Below are positions 26,169-34,223 of a DNA stretch of 64,000 nt, piece after piece; position 1 is the stretch's first letter, and the number at the start of each line of letters is the position of its first letter. The notes below the pieces were generated by a model. That model had not been told where the DNA came from, did not search any database, and worked only from the letters and a program-made list of their open reading frames with translations. The translations under genes and the position numbers were made by a program. Source of the DNA: Actinoplanes sp. NBC_00393. Its GTDB lineage: Bacteria; Actinomycetota; Actinomycetes; Mycobacteriales; Micromonosporaceae. The stretch is from the NCBI RefSeq assembly GCF_036053395.1, contig NZ_CP107942.1:1-64000 (forward strand), read 5' to 3'.

Positions 26169-27092
26169 TTATCGGAGCTGGGGTAGCTCCGCGAGGATGT
26201 CGGCGCTGTCGCGGACCAGGCGGGCTTGCGGGTGGTCACGCAGGGCCTGGTGTGTGCCGGCGGACAGGGCTGAGGTGACCGGGCCGGGCACGATCATGGC
26301 GCGTCGGCCTCGGCGGATGGCTTCCTCGATCACGGCGATCGAACTGCTGCGCAGACCGGCTTCGACCAGGACGGTGCCGCTGGTCATTCCGGCCAGCAGA
26401 CGTCCGGCCGCAACGGCTCGTTCGCGGCTGGGTTCGGTGCCGGGCGGGTAGGCGGTGACCAATAGTCCGTCGCGGGTGACCTGGCTGAGTCGGCCCTGCA
26501 GGCTGGCCGGGTGCGGACGGTCGATGCCGCCGGGTAGGACCACGACGGCCCGGCCGCCGACCGCGAGCGTGCCGCGCATTACGGCGGCGGGGATGCCGAA
26601 GCTGCTGGTGGTGCCGACGGTCCACCCGGCGGTGGCCATGCCCTGACCCAGGTCGGAGGCGATGGCCGCCCCGTACGGGGTGGCTGCCGTGCTGCCGCAG
26701 ATCGCCACGGTGCGTGCCGGGATGCGCCCGGGGTTGCCGAGGGCCCACAGGCACAGCGTGGAGCTCGGGGCTGCGGCATAGGCGACGCGGGAGAGATCAT
26801 CGAGACGCTCGGGCCAGTCGTCGTCCTCCGGCGTGAGCACCCGTGCGCCGGCCTGCCGGGTGGCTTCACCGACCGCTCGGCTGTGGGCATGCAGCTGCTC
26901 GATCGTCATGTCGCCGAGATACCGCTCCCGGTCCTGCCGGGGAAAGTCCGGCAAGGTCAGCAGGTCCAGGGCCTCGACCGGGCCGAAGAACGTGACCAGG
27001 GCATGCAGCTCTTCGGCCCGATCCGGCAGCAGGGTGATCAGGTACGCGAGTGTGGCTCGGGCGACGCGATCGCGCTCCAGGTCGATGCTCAC
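26169..27092 (-). CDS. dprA: DNA-processing protein DprA family
   Basis: A 307-residue Rossmann-fold protein. Motifs are AICGSTAATPYGAAIASDLGQ near residue 135, GGRAVVVLPGGIDRPHP near 180, and GTVLVEAGLRSSS near 230, all expected in DprA/Smf, which loads RecA on single-stranded DNA entering the cell. GTG 27092 has GGGAGGA upstream and overlaps the previous stop (GTGA). In a conjugation-linked operon with an ArdC-like protein it may protect or process incoming single strands rather than serve natural transformation. Confidence 0.82.
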   Translation of the reverse strand: MSIDLERDRVARATLAYLITLLPDRAEELHALVTFFGPVEALDLLTLPDFPRQDRERYLGDMTIEQLHAHSRAVGEATRQAGARVLTPEDDDWPERLDDLSRVAYAAAPSSTLCLWALGNPGRIPARTVAICGSTAATPYGAAIASDLGQGMATAGWTVGTTSSFGIPAAVMRGTLAVGGRAVVVLPGGIDRPHPASLQGRLSQVTRDGLLVTAYPPGTEPSRERAVAAGRLLAGMTSGTVLVEAGLRSSSIAVIEEAIRRGRRAMIVPGPVTSALSAGTHQALRDHPQARLVRDSADILAELPQLR

Positions 27093-28123
27093 CGGAGTCC
27101 TCCCGCCACGTCCGCGACGTCGTCGGCTTCGGTTGTGCTGCCGGCGGGGGTGAGGTCGGCGAGGATTCCCTTGGCAACGCGCAGCACGGTGCCGGCGCAC
27201 TGTGCGACGAGGTCCATGTCGCCGTCGGCCCAGCCGAGCACGTAGGCGTCGCTGTAGGCGGCAGTGTCCAGGTCCAGGGCTGCGCAGACGATGTGCGCGA
27301 CGCTTTCGGCTTCGGTCTCGGCCCGGCCGCGGTGCACATCTTCGCCGGGCGGCCTGTCGCTGAGGTGACCGCAGCGGATGTGCGCCAGCTCGTGCACGGT
27401 GGTCTTGACGCGTTGGGCGGCGCTGACGTCGTCGCGTACGCGAACCAGCATCACGTCGCCGGCCACGGTGACACCGTTGGCTTCGGCGAGATAGCGGCTG
27501 CCCGGCGCGGCCAGTTCGAAGCTGTACCCTTCCGCTTTGATCAGCGTGACGACATCGTCGAACGCTTCGGTCGGGTCGTCGCCGGATAGCAGTTGCGGCA
27601 TCCCGGCGGCCGACGTCCGGATCCGGCGCAGCCGCCGCACGGTAGGCACCTCGAACGGTTCTCCGTCGGTCTGCGACAACTCGAACGTCGGCATCAGCCG
27701 GAACCCGACGACCTGCACATCCGGGCGCCCGGACGGCTCCCTTTTCACCGTTCGGCCTTCGGTTTCCCACTGGCGCGCCTGTTCTTCGGTCGGCCGCCGC
27801 CGCACCGGGGCCCAGACCTTGAACGCCTTCTCACCCTTGCGGACTTCGCGGTGGTGACGCTTCCAGCCGGTGGTGCCGTCCTTGTTGCCGAACGGCAGGA
27901 AGTAGCGGGCAGTGATCCCGCGTTCCTCGGCCTGCATCATCAGCAGCAGCTGGTTGCTGAGGCTGTAGTGAGCGCCGAGCACGGCGACCTGCTCGATGAA
28001 CTCGACCCACCGGGCCGGGTCGGACGCCAGCGCGGCAAGCCGGGCGTCGAACTCATCCTTGATCTTTTGCAGGAACGCGTCGGTTTCCTGCTGCGCGCGC
28101 GGTGCGCGCTGCGTGGTGACCAT
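27089..28123 (-). CDS. ArdC-like antirestriction protein (ssDNA-binding domain + metallopeptidase)
   Basis: A 344-residue protein. The N-terminal 130 residues match the ArdC N-domain, which binds single-stranded DNA (YSLSNQLLLMMQAEERG, then KKGEKAFKVWAP-like WKRHHREVRKGEKAFKVW). A zincin motif HELAH with a following RCGH lies near residue 242, as in the ImmA/IrrE-like peptidase half. ArdC-type proteins protect entering plasmid DNA from restriction. AGGAGGG sets the ATG at 28123. It leads the dprA operon and follows a strong hairpin. Confidence 0.8.
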   Translation of the reverse strand: MVTTQRAPRAQQETDAFLQKIKDEFDARLAALASDPARWVEFIEQVAVLGAHYSLSNQLLLMMQAEERGITARYFLPFGNKDGTTGWKRHHREVRKGEKAFKVWAPVRRRPTEEQARQWETEGRTVKREPSGRPDVQVVGFRLMPTFELSQTDGEPFEVPTVRRLRRIRTSAAGMPQLLSGDDPTEAFDDVVTLIKAEGYSFELAAPGSRYLAEANGVTVAGDVMLVRVRDDVSAAQRVKTTVHELAHIRCGHLSDRPPGEDVHRGRAETEAESVAHIVCAALDLDTAAYSDAYVLGWADGDMDLVAQCAGTVLRVAKGILADLTPAGSTTEADDVADVAGGLR

Positions 28124-28153
28124 CAGTGGTCCCTCCTGTTCTCCGCCATGCGG

Positions 28154-28195
28154 CGGCGGGCAGGCTGGGACCTCGCGGTCCCAGCCTGCCCGCCG
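28154..28195. terminator. 19-bp perfect hairpin upstream of the ardC-like gene
   Basis: CGGCGGGCAGGCTGGGACC (28154-28172) and its exact complement (28177-28195) with loop TCGC. It lies between the 161-residue gene and the ardC-like gene on the minus strand. It is the longest perfect stem I found and should end transcription or act on the ardC leader. Confidence 0.65.
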
Positions 28196-28265
28196 GCACA
28201 CGGGTGGGACCGCGCGAACGCGGATTTCTCAGGGCCGCCGTTTCACGGCTTCGGCGGCAAGTTGG

Positions 28266-28751
28266 TCAGGCTCGCGGTGGGCGCCGGTCGGCGGCCGCAA
28301 CCAATTCGGGGTACGCGGTACGCAGGGCCGTCCAGAGCTGATCAAGGAGTTCGAGAACCGCCTGACCCACCGGATGCGGGTAGTGCGGTGGTGTGGCAGC
28401 GCGCAATGCGAACGGCTGGTCGGTCAGGGTCTCCGGATGGTCGAGCCATCGGATTCCGGCACCGGTACAGGCCGGGTTGGGACACTGGTCCGGGATTCGT
28501 GGGGCGGCGGCGGGCCGGTAGTTGGTGTACCAGCGTGTGTCCGATGGGCTGCCGGTGGTCAGGCCGGCCTCGATGCTCCCACCGTCGGTCCACAGGTGAG
28601 CGACGGTGCGACATCGGATGCAGCGGGCATGGCACCAGACGTACCGGACGTCGCTGATGACGCCGGTGTGACCGGTGATGGCCAGCCTCGGTTGAGGTGC
28701 TGTCGCCACCCATGCGTGGATGCCGCCGACCGTGGGCGGATACTCGCTCAT
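28266..28751 (-). CDS. Hypothetical protein with paired cysteines (161 aa)
   Basis: Residues 38-48 hold WCHARCIRC and later CPNPACTG, so a zinc-binding site is possible. No family recognised. ATG 28751 overlaps the stop of the upstream gene (ATGA). Part of a minus-strand operon of three small proteins. Likely cytoplasmic. Confidence 0.6.
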   Translation of the reverse strand: MSEYPPTVGGIHAWVATAPQPRLAITGHTGVISDVRYVWCHARCIRCRTVAHLWTDGGSIEAGLTTGSPSDTRWYTNYRPAAAPRIPDQCPNPACTGAGIRWLDHPETLTDQPFALRAATPPHYPHPVGQAVLELLDQLWTALRTAYPELVAAADRRPPRA

Positions 28752-29095
28752 CTCGGTTCACCGATCATGCCGAGTCGGCCGATCAGCCATTGCCGGGCTC
28801 GGGGCAGGACGATGAGATGGCTGGCGCCGACACGGTGCACGTAGGCGGCGCGGCCCTCGGGCAGCTCCGTTGCGGCCACGACGACGGTTCCTGAACACCG
28901 CAGCGGCTTTCGGACACGCGGGGCGAGGTCGAGCCCGACGATGATCATTCCGCGTCGGCGGGCGTGCCGTCGCGCGCCCGGTATCGACGTGAGGTACTCG
29001 AATCGGTAGCCGATCTGCTGTTCGCAGCCTTCCAGTTCAGCGATCAGCGACGGGTCGGCGGTGATAGCGACGGGCGGGTGCCGTCGTACGGTCAT
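28748..29095 (-). CDS. Hypothetical protein (115 aa)
   Basis: A basic protein with the segment RRHARRRGMIIVGLDLAPRV and a C-terminal region SHLIVLPRARQWLIGRLG. The ATG at 29095 has GGAGAAG upstream and is preferred; an ATG at 29167 overlaps the previous stop, but the intervening stretch includes an 8-bp GC hairpin (near 29113-29136) and reads like a leader. No family known to me. It sits between two other small genes of the operon. Confidence 0.55.
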   Translation of the reverse strand: MTVRRHPPVAITADPSLIAELEGCEQQIGYRFEYLTSIPGARRHARRRGMIIVGLDLAPRVRKPLRCSGTVVVAATELPEGRAAYVHRVGASHLIVLPRARQWLIGRLGMIGEPR

Positions 29096-29163
29096 GCTCT
29101 TCTCCAATGACGGAACGCCCGCGCACTGGCGGGCGTCGACGACGGATTGGCTCCAAGGATCGG

Positions 29164-29583
29164 TCATCCGTTGATTCGTCGGATGTGCCGGTAGATGGTG
29201 TCCGCGGTGAGCGGCTCGCCGATCAGGTTCGTCGGGCGTTCGATGCGTCGCCAGCCGTTGAATTCGCAGGCAAGCCAGACGGTGGGGCCCGTGCCGGTGA
29301 CGGCGATGACGTCTCCGGTCGACAGCGAGCGCAGCCCGAGCAGCCGGTAGACGGCGGCGAGGAGGAAGTCACCCTCGCCGCCGAGAACCGTCCGGCTGTC
29401 CTCCAGGTGGTCCAGATCGACGTTGAAGACCCGGTAGGCCCAGTCGGCGATCTCTTCCGGGGTGATGGAATCGGCCGGCAGCAGCCGCCAGGTTGAGAAG
29501 ACCTCGGTGAGGGTCTGGCCGGGGTCGTAGGGCAGGAATCGGCTGTCAACGTTGTGGCAGATCTCGATGAGGTGCGGTGTCAT
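29164..29583 (-). CDS. Hypothetical protein (139 aa)
   Basis: An acidic cytoplasmic protein with good coding bias, for example DSITPEEIADWAYRVFNVDL. GGAG lies 8 bases before the ATG. First gene of the small operon running leftward. No motif recognised. Confidence 0.6.
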   Translation of the reverse strand: MTPHLIEICHNVDSRFLPYDPGQTLTEVFSTWRLLPADSITPEEIADWAYRVFNVDLDHLEDSRTVLGGEGDFLLAAVYRLLGLRSLSTGDVIAVTGTGPTVWLACEFNGWRRIERPTNLIGEPLTADTIYRHIRRING

Positions 29584-30056
29584 GGCGGAATCTCCGTTCG
29601 CAGGGCGGAGTCCGGGCGCGGGTGTGGGCCGCGTCCGGACGTGTGGTGGCCGGACGCCGGCCGGGTAGATGGATGCGAAGGTGCGCTGTCGCGTCCCGCG
29701 CGGAAGGCGAGAGGCGTCAGCGTTGGTGAACGCCGTGTCGGAAACGCTGGCGACGGCGCCGACCGTGGGGGTGGGCGCATTGCCGTCGCGCGAGGCGAGG
29801 GGATCAGCGGCGCATAGAGAGTAAGGAAGAACTTTCAGGCTACGGTGCCGGTGGCCTCCGGGGCGGAGTTGTCAGGTCTCGCGGTCTGGCAGGAGCTGAC
29901 AACCCGCTACCGGCTCGAGCGCGATCGCCCGTCCGGTCCTCCAGATAGCCGCGGTTGCCTCGCTACGGCGACGAGCATCCGCGGCTATCTTCCATTCCGT
30001 GCGATGGACCCGGGTTCGCCGCGTGAACACTTGGGTTCGTCGGAACTCACGGAACT
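29584..30056. other. Intergenic region with a CTGACA-type inverted motif
   Basis: About 470 bases without a gene. It carries GTTGTCAGGTC at 29868-29878 and GAGCTGACAAC at 29893-29903, facing each other. The same motif recurs near other genes of the conjugation module. The rest is featureless GC-rich DNA. The promoter for the 29583 gene must lie here. Confidence 0.5.
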
Positions 30057-30902
30057 TCAGCGGCGGCGCAGGACCAGTACGTCTTCGTGGGCGATCAGGT
30101 GTACGGGGACGCCTTCGGCGCGGGAGCGGCGGACTGCCATGAGCCCGAACATGGAGGCGCGGTGCACGATCTGTCCGTCGCGGACGGCGGCGAGCATCGC
30201 CGCGCACCGCTGCACCGGTACCAGCCCTACCGAGCGCCCGACTGCGAGCAGTTCACCCGGCAGGTCGATCAGGTCGTCTCGATGGCGACGAACCGGCCGG
30301 CAGGTGATGACCACGGTGCCGCCGGGGCGCAGCAGCTGGCAGCTGGCGGACAGGATCGTGGCGAATCCGTCGAGCAGGCGGGACCATCCGGCGTAGGCGA
30401 GGTTGCCGCGTTGCCGGTCCCCGTACAGGTGGTCGCGCTTGCGTATTCCGCTGCTGTTGGCGCGTACGAGGCCGTGGGTCCCGCGCCCGTACGGCGGCGA
30501 GGTGAGCACCAGTCCGACCTGGCCGACCGCGGACGCGGGCACCAGGTCGAGCAGTCCGGTGGCGTCGCCGGTGAAAACCTTCGCCGTACCGGTGGCGCCC
30601 TGTGCCGAGGCCAGGGTGACATTGGCGTCGGCCAGCGTGGTGAACCGGGGTTCGATGTCGATGCCTATGCCGTGCCTGCCCAGGTGCATGGCCTCGACAA
30701 GGGTGGTGCCGGAGCCGCACATCGGATCGAACACCAGGTCGCCCGGCGCGGTGTAGGAGTTGATCGCGTACGCGGCCAGGTTCGGCAGCATCTTGCCGGG
30801 ATGGCTGGAGGTCTCCGGCACGTAGCGGCCTCGTCGCTGGTCGCGGGCCGGCTGCTGGCAGGTCAGCCAGACCGACGTGACGGGCAATGTGTCGTCAGGC
30901 AT
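30057..30902 (-). CDS. DNA methyltransferase (N4-cytosine/N6-adenine type)
   Basis: A 281-residue amino-methyltransferase. The SAM-binding motif FDPMCGSGTTLVEAMHLGR lies near residue 60, an acidic motif II at GIGIDIEPRF, and the catalytic motif TSPPYG near residue 135. The order is binding motif first, catalytic motif second. The TSPPYG form fits N4-cytosine or N6-adenine transfer. The ATG at 30902 has GGGGAAG before it and overlaps the upstream stop by 8 bases; ATG 30920 is an alternative. No restriction partner is adjacent, so it may be an orphan that marks or protects the element. Confidence 0.8.
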   Translation of the reverse strand: MPDDTLPVTSVWLTCQQPARDQRRGRYVPETSSHPGKMLPNLAAYAINSYTAPGDLVFDPMCGSGTTLVEAMHLGRHGIGIDIEPRFTTLADANVTLASAQGATGTAKVFTGDATGLLDLVPASAVGQVGLVLTSPPYGRGTHGLVRANSSGIRKRDHLYGDRQRGNLAYAGWSRLLDGFATILSASCQLLRPGGTVVITCRPVRRHRDDLIDLPGELLAVGRSVGLVPVQRCAAMLAAVRDGQIVHRASMFGLMAVRRSRAEGVPVHLIAHEDVLVLRRR

Positions 30903-31467
30903 CGGCTTCCCCTTCGCCATCCTGCGGTGCGGCCATGACGAGTAGGTCGGTGTGGATGTCGAGCTGGGTCTGCTGTCCTTTGCGGGGCGATCGGTGGGCC
31001 GCCACGATGTGCTGCAGGTACGCCAGCCCGGCCTTTTTGGCGGCGACGATGACGTCGGCCGGGAGGATGACGTCGTCGTGCGGCAGGAGCACGGCGACGC
31101 AGCCGCCCGGCACGAGGCTGGTGCGGCAGCGGCTGAAGAAGTCGACGGGTGCGGCGGGGTCAGCGGGCGGCCATCCGGTGACGATCAGCGTCGCTTTTTC
31201 TCTGCCCCAGCCGGCTGATCGTGGTTCCTGAAGACTGCGACGGCGAGCCTTGATGATCGCGCGGGCCAGTTGCGGCCCGCTGGCCAGGTCGATGACGGGA
31301 TCGAACGGATGGCTGAGGTTGTGGATGATCCGTACGCCCATCGGGTTGGACATGGTCTCGCCCGGCTGCGGGGCGGGTACCGGCCACACCGTGACCGGTA
31401 CGGGCGGATTCCCGGACACCGTGTCCCCGATGGGAATCGGTGCCGGGCGGCGGTTTCTGTAGGTCAT
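30895..31467 (-). CDS. Methyltransferase-like companion protein lacking catalytic motif
   Basis: A 190-residue protein just upstream of the methyltransferase. It has a strand-loop pattern like the second half of a Rossmann methyltransferase (VIDLASGPQLARAI, LIVTGWPP, LVPGGCVAVLLPHDDVI) but no SPPY motif and no glycine-rich SAM loop. It may be a specificity or structural partner of the active enzyme. Start at ATG 31467 is the best supported, though without a strong ribosome site. Confidence 0.55.
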   Translation of the reverse strand: MTYRNRRPAPIPIGDTVSGNPPVPVTVWPVPAPQPGETMSNPMGVRIIHNLSHPFDPVIDLASGPQLARAIIKARRRSLQEPRSAGWGREKATLIVTGWPPADPAAPVDFFSRCRTSLVPGGCVAVLLPHDDVILPADVIVAAKKAGLAYLQHIVAAHRSPRKGQQTQLDIHTDLLVMAAPQDGEGEADA

Positions 31468-31548
31468 GGGCACGACGGCCCCCGCGACCGGCGGGCGTAC
31501 TGACGATCCCCAGTGCGCCGCTGACCGGCCGATCGAACCCATCCCGGC

Positions 31549-31633
31549 CCTGACAGCACCTGTCACGGCCGGGTGCAGGGCTGACCCGACCGGTCAGAAC
31601 CTGTCCCGAGCTGACAACGGCTTCTGATGTCAG
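31549..31633. promoter_or_regulatory. Cluster of CTGACAG/CTGTCA motifs in a divergent promoter region
   Basis: CCTGACAG-CAC-CTGTCA at 31549-31565, CTGACC-N5-GGTCAG at 31581-31597, GAGCTGACAAC at 31608-31618, and CTGATGTCAG at 31624-31633. These lie between the leftward methyltransferase operon and the rightward gene at 31705. A transcription factor that binds the CTGACAG half-site could control both. Confidence 0.6.
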
Positions 31634-31704
31634 ATCCGGATGTGTCAATCGATGCCTCGAAGCGTCCGCACCGGGCGGAGCGCTCCGCGACGAGGAGATC
31701 GATG

Positions 31705-32472
31705 ATGGCTTTCACCAGGACATCCGAGACGGCGCTGACCACCGCCGAGACGGCGTTCGCGATGCTGACCTGCGAACCCGCGCCGTTGGTCTTCGACGCC
31801 AGGCCGGTACCGGGCCTGCCGGACACCACGCTGCCGTTGAACGAGCTGCGCACCCTGCTGCTCTACGAGCGCTACGACAGCGACACCACCGACGCGCTGT
31901 GGCGCCAACTCGCCGGGCACGCCCGCGACTGGGGAGCGGCCTGGGTGGTCGGCGCGATCGGGGTCGCTCTGCCGGCTCTGACCCATCTCGCGGCGCGGAT
32001 CAGCCGCGGCCATCTGCGGCACGTCGAGGATGTCGACTCCGAAGTGCTGGCCGGGTTTCTGCACGCCCTGCGTACGACGGACCTGGTAGCACCCCGGTTG
32101 TGGCTGCGGATGTGCTGGGCGGCCTGGCGTGCCGGCGCTGCGGTGGTCGAGGCGGAAGAGGGCGAGGAGCTGCCGCTGGATCTGTCCAGCGGGTCGCGGT
32201 CACCGCGCATGCCGTACGGGCATCCCGATCTGCTGCTCGGCCGTGCTGCCGCGGCTGGGCTGATCACCGACGAGGCCGCCGAGCTGATCAGCGCGACCCG
32301 CTTCGGCGACACGTTGATCGAGCAGCTCGCCGCCGAACAGGGCTTGACGCCGGGCGCCCTGCGGATGCGCCGACGCCGCGCCGAAAGGACGGTGGCTGCA
32401 GCCGTCACGCGCGGTGACCTGTCTGGTCCGTTGCACGCGTCCGGCCGAACCGGCGGCAAGCTGGCCGCGTAA
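31705..32472 (+). CDS. Sigma-factor-like HTH protein
   Basis: A 255-residue protein. The C-terminal 70 residues (LITDEAAELISATRFGDTLIEQLAAEQG, then RMRRRRAERTV) resemble sigma-70 region 4, an HTH that binds -35 sequences. The first 170 residues are helical but do not show a clear region 2. GAGGAG at 31692-31697 supports ATG 31705 (ATG 31702 also possible). It follows the operator-like cluster and ends in a strong hairpin. It could be an element-specific transcription factor. Confidence 0.6.
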   Translation: MAFTRTSETALTTAETAFAMLTCEPAPLVFDARPVPGLPDTTLPLNELRTLLLYERYDSDTTDALWRQLAGHARDWGAAWVVGAIGVALPALTHLAARISRGHLRHVEDVDSEVLAGFLHALRTTDLVAPRLWLRMCWAAWRAGAAVVEAEEGEELPLDLSSGSRSPRMPYGHPDLLLGRAAAAGLITDEAAELISATRFGDTLIEQLAAEQGLTPGALRMRRRRAERTVAAAVTRGDLSGPLHASGRTGGKLAA

Positions 32473-32490
32473 AGATCTCTGCTGACAAGT

Positions 32491-32534
32491 CGAAGCGGCC
32501 GCACCAGGCATCCCTGCCCGGTGCGGCCGCTTCG
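32491..32534. terminator. Bidirectional terminator hairpin
   Basis: CGAAGCGGCCGCACC at 32491-32505 pairs perfectly with 32520-32534 (15 bp). It lies between a plus-strand gene ending at 32472 and a minus-strand gene ending at 32580, so it can serve both. Confidence 0.75.
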
Positions 32535-32579
32535 CTGTTGCGGTAGGGGAACCGAAGATTCGGTACGCGAGAGGACGTG

Positions 32580-33572
32580 TCACTGCATGGCGGTGGCGGG
32601 TGGGTGGTCGAAGGATGCGGGGCAGCGGAAGACGTACAGCGAGTAGCCGCGCCCGATCTGCACGCCGACGGTGTCCGGGGACGCGTTCGGGTCCTCCTCC
32701 AGCGGGCGCCAGCTGCAATGCATGCCGTCCCAGTCGGCCGAGCTCGCGGTGAAGGTCAAGGTCATCGCGGCGCCGCAGGCGGCACAGTTCATCGGGTGCG
32801 GGTCGGTCAGCGACCAGTTCGCGTACCCACCGACCTTCCATCCTGGTGCCAGTGACAGGTCGCTCTGGTAGCTGGCACCCCGCTCCTCGTCTTCGTCGTC
32901 ATCCCACTCGTCGAGCCGGTCGCGCAGGTCGTCAGGGAGCAGGTCGGCGTACTGGTACTCGCAGACCTGCTCGGGGTGCACCACGCAGGGGACCGGCAGG
33001 TACATGTCGCTGATCACCGGTGGCTCGGGTGGCGTGTCGAGCAACGGGCCGACGGCGGAACTGTCGCGCCAGTAGAAGAAGACGCGCGGGCTGTAGTGCC
33101 GGTCGGAGTGGTCCACCGGGCACCACAGCACCTGGAGCAGGCCGGTGCCGCCCGGGCCGGCGTAGTCCGGGATGTCGCGGCGGTACAGCTGTGCGACCGG
33201 GACCAGCGGAATCGGCTCCTCGATCAGGTCGTCCAACTCCAGGGCGTCGGCGGCGTCGAGTTCGGCCCGTTCCTCGGCGGTCAGGAACTCCCCGTCCGGC
33301 AGCGACTCGCGGGCGTTCGCATTCGTAAGGATCTCCCGCCGGCGACGCTCGGCGGTCGGGGTGGTCAGGTTGTACGGCTCGTGCGCCCCGGCGTCGTCGC
33401 AGACCGGCCACGGCTCATCGGCCGGCCACAGCAGCGGCCCGCCGACTGAGCTGGCCGCGACGGTCGGCGTGCCAGGCCGGGGATGCAGGCGGGTGGCGGT
33501 AGTGGAGTGTTCCCGCAGCTCGGGGAAGAGCGCGGTGATGTCCAGCGGACGCGGGGGAGTGGTGCGGGCCAT
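32580..33572 (-). CDS. DUF1963-like protein
   Basis: A 330-residue soluble protein. The segments SSVGGPLLWPADEPWPVC near residue 45 and a late CAACGAAMTLTF with zinc-like cysteines, plus a terminal YSLYVFRCP, fit the DUF1963/YwqG-like group. An acidic run (DEWDDDEDEE) lies near residue 235. The ATG at 33572 is taken as start; its ribosome site is weak. Function unknown. It is convergent with the sigma-like gene. Confidence 0.6.
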   Translation of the reverse strand: MARTTPPRPLDITALFPELREHSTTATRLHPRPGTPTVAASSVGGPLLWPADEPWPVCDDAGAHEPYNLTTPTAERRRREILTNANARESLPDGEFLTAEERAELDAADALELDDLIEEPIPLVPVAQLYRRDIPDYAGPGGTGLLQVLWCPVDHSDRHYSPRVFFYWRDSSAVGPLLDTPPEPPVISDMYLPVPCVVHPEQVCEYQYADLLPDDLRDRLDEWDDDEDEERGASYQSDLSLAPGWKVGGYANWSLTDPHPMNCAACGAAMTLTFTASSADWDGMHCSWRPLEEDPNASPDTVGVQIGRGYSLYVFRCPASFDHPPATAMQ

Positions 33573-33661
33573 GGCAGTGGATCTTAAGGTTCGTGCCCTG
33601 CTCCTATGCCGGGCGTCCATGGTCCCGGCTCAGGCGAATCCGCCGACATGCTGACTGGTCG

Positions 33662-33707
33662 TGTCAGGAGTTGACCGGCGGCGTCCGAGTTCGATCCACC
33701 TGACAGC
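33662..33707. promoter_or_regulatory. CTGTCAG-type motifs upstream of the transfer operon
   Basis: TGTCAGG at 33662-33668 and CCTGACAGC at 33699-33707, within the 345-base gap (33573-33917) that precedes the pilin gene. The gap otherwise holds no gene. These sites are well placed to control the rightward transfer operon. Confidence 0.55.
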
Positions 33708-33917
33708 GCGGATCTGGGCGGTGCATGTCATCCACGGCATGCCCGCCCGGTGGGGACCATCTGGCGGCGAGACGGACGGTCCGGCATGGCTGGCGCGGCG
33801 TACTGACATCGCCATCCTTCACCACGCGTGAGGAGGAGCGCCCCCACCGGACCCAGTCCCAACTTCGCCCGGTCCCCACCGCGGCGGCTCGCGCAGAACT
33901 TCTGTGGAGCGCCGCGC

Positions 33918-34217
33918 ATGTTCACGACTCTCACTGTCCTGTCCGATCTCGCCGCCGCGGATGCCATGCAGCCGCTGGCGGCCCCGAAGACCATCCCGCA
34001 GGTCATCGACGGCATCACCGGCTGGATCATGGGCATCATCGCGCTCGTCGCGACGCTGTTCTTGGTCATTGCCGGGCTCCGCTACATGGCGGCTGGCGGT
34101 GATCCCGCCCAGGTCGAGCAGGCCAAGGGCAACTTCAAGTCCGCGCTGATCGGCTACGCCCTCGCGGTTCTGGCCCCGGTGATCCTGCAGGTGCTGCAGA
34201 AGATCGTCGGCGGCTGA
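33918..34217 (+). CDS. VirB2/TrbC-like pilin subunit
   Basis: A 99-residue membrane protein with an N-terminal leader-like part and two hydrophobic segments at about residues 33-55 (WIMGIIALVATLFLVIAGLRYM) and 72-92. The short loop contains GGDPAQVEQAKGNFKSA, typical of type IV secretion pilins of Gram-positive bacteria. GGAG precedes the ATG at 33918 by 9 bases; the upstream extension is not coding. First gene of the transfer operon. Confidence 0.75.
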   Translation: MFTTLTVLSDLAAADAMQPLAAPKTIPQVIDGITGWIMGIIALVATLFLVIAGLRYMAAGGDPAQVEQAKGNFKSALIGYALAVLAPVILQVLQKIVGG

Positions 34218-34223
34218 CCGGTC

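Noticed and set aside
29091..29167. Upstream start (ATG 29167) for the 115-residue gene
   Set aside because: It overlaps the previous stop, but the extra 24 codons cover a GC hairpin and the inner ATG has a better ribosome site.
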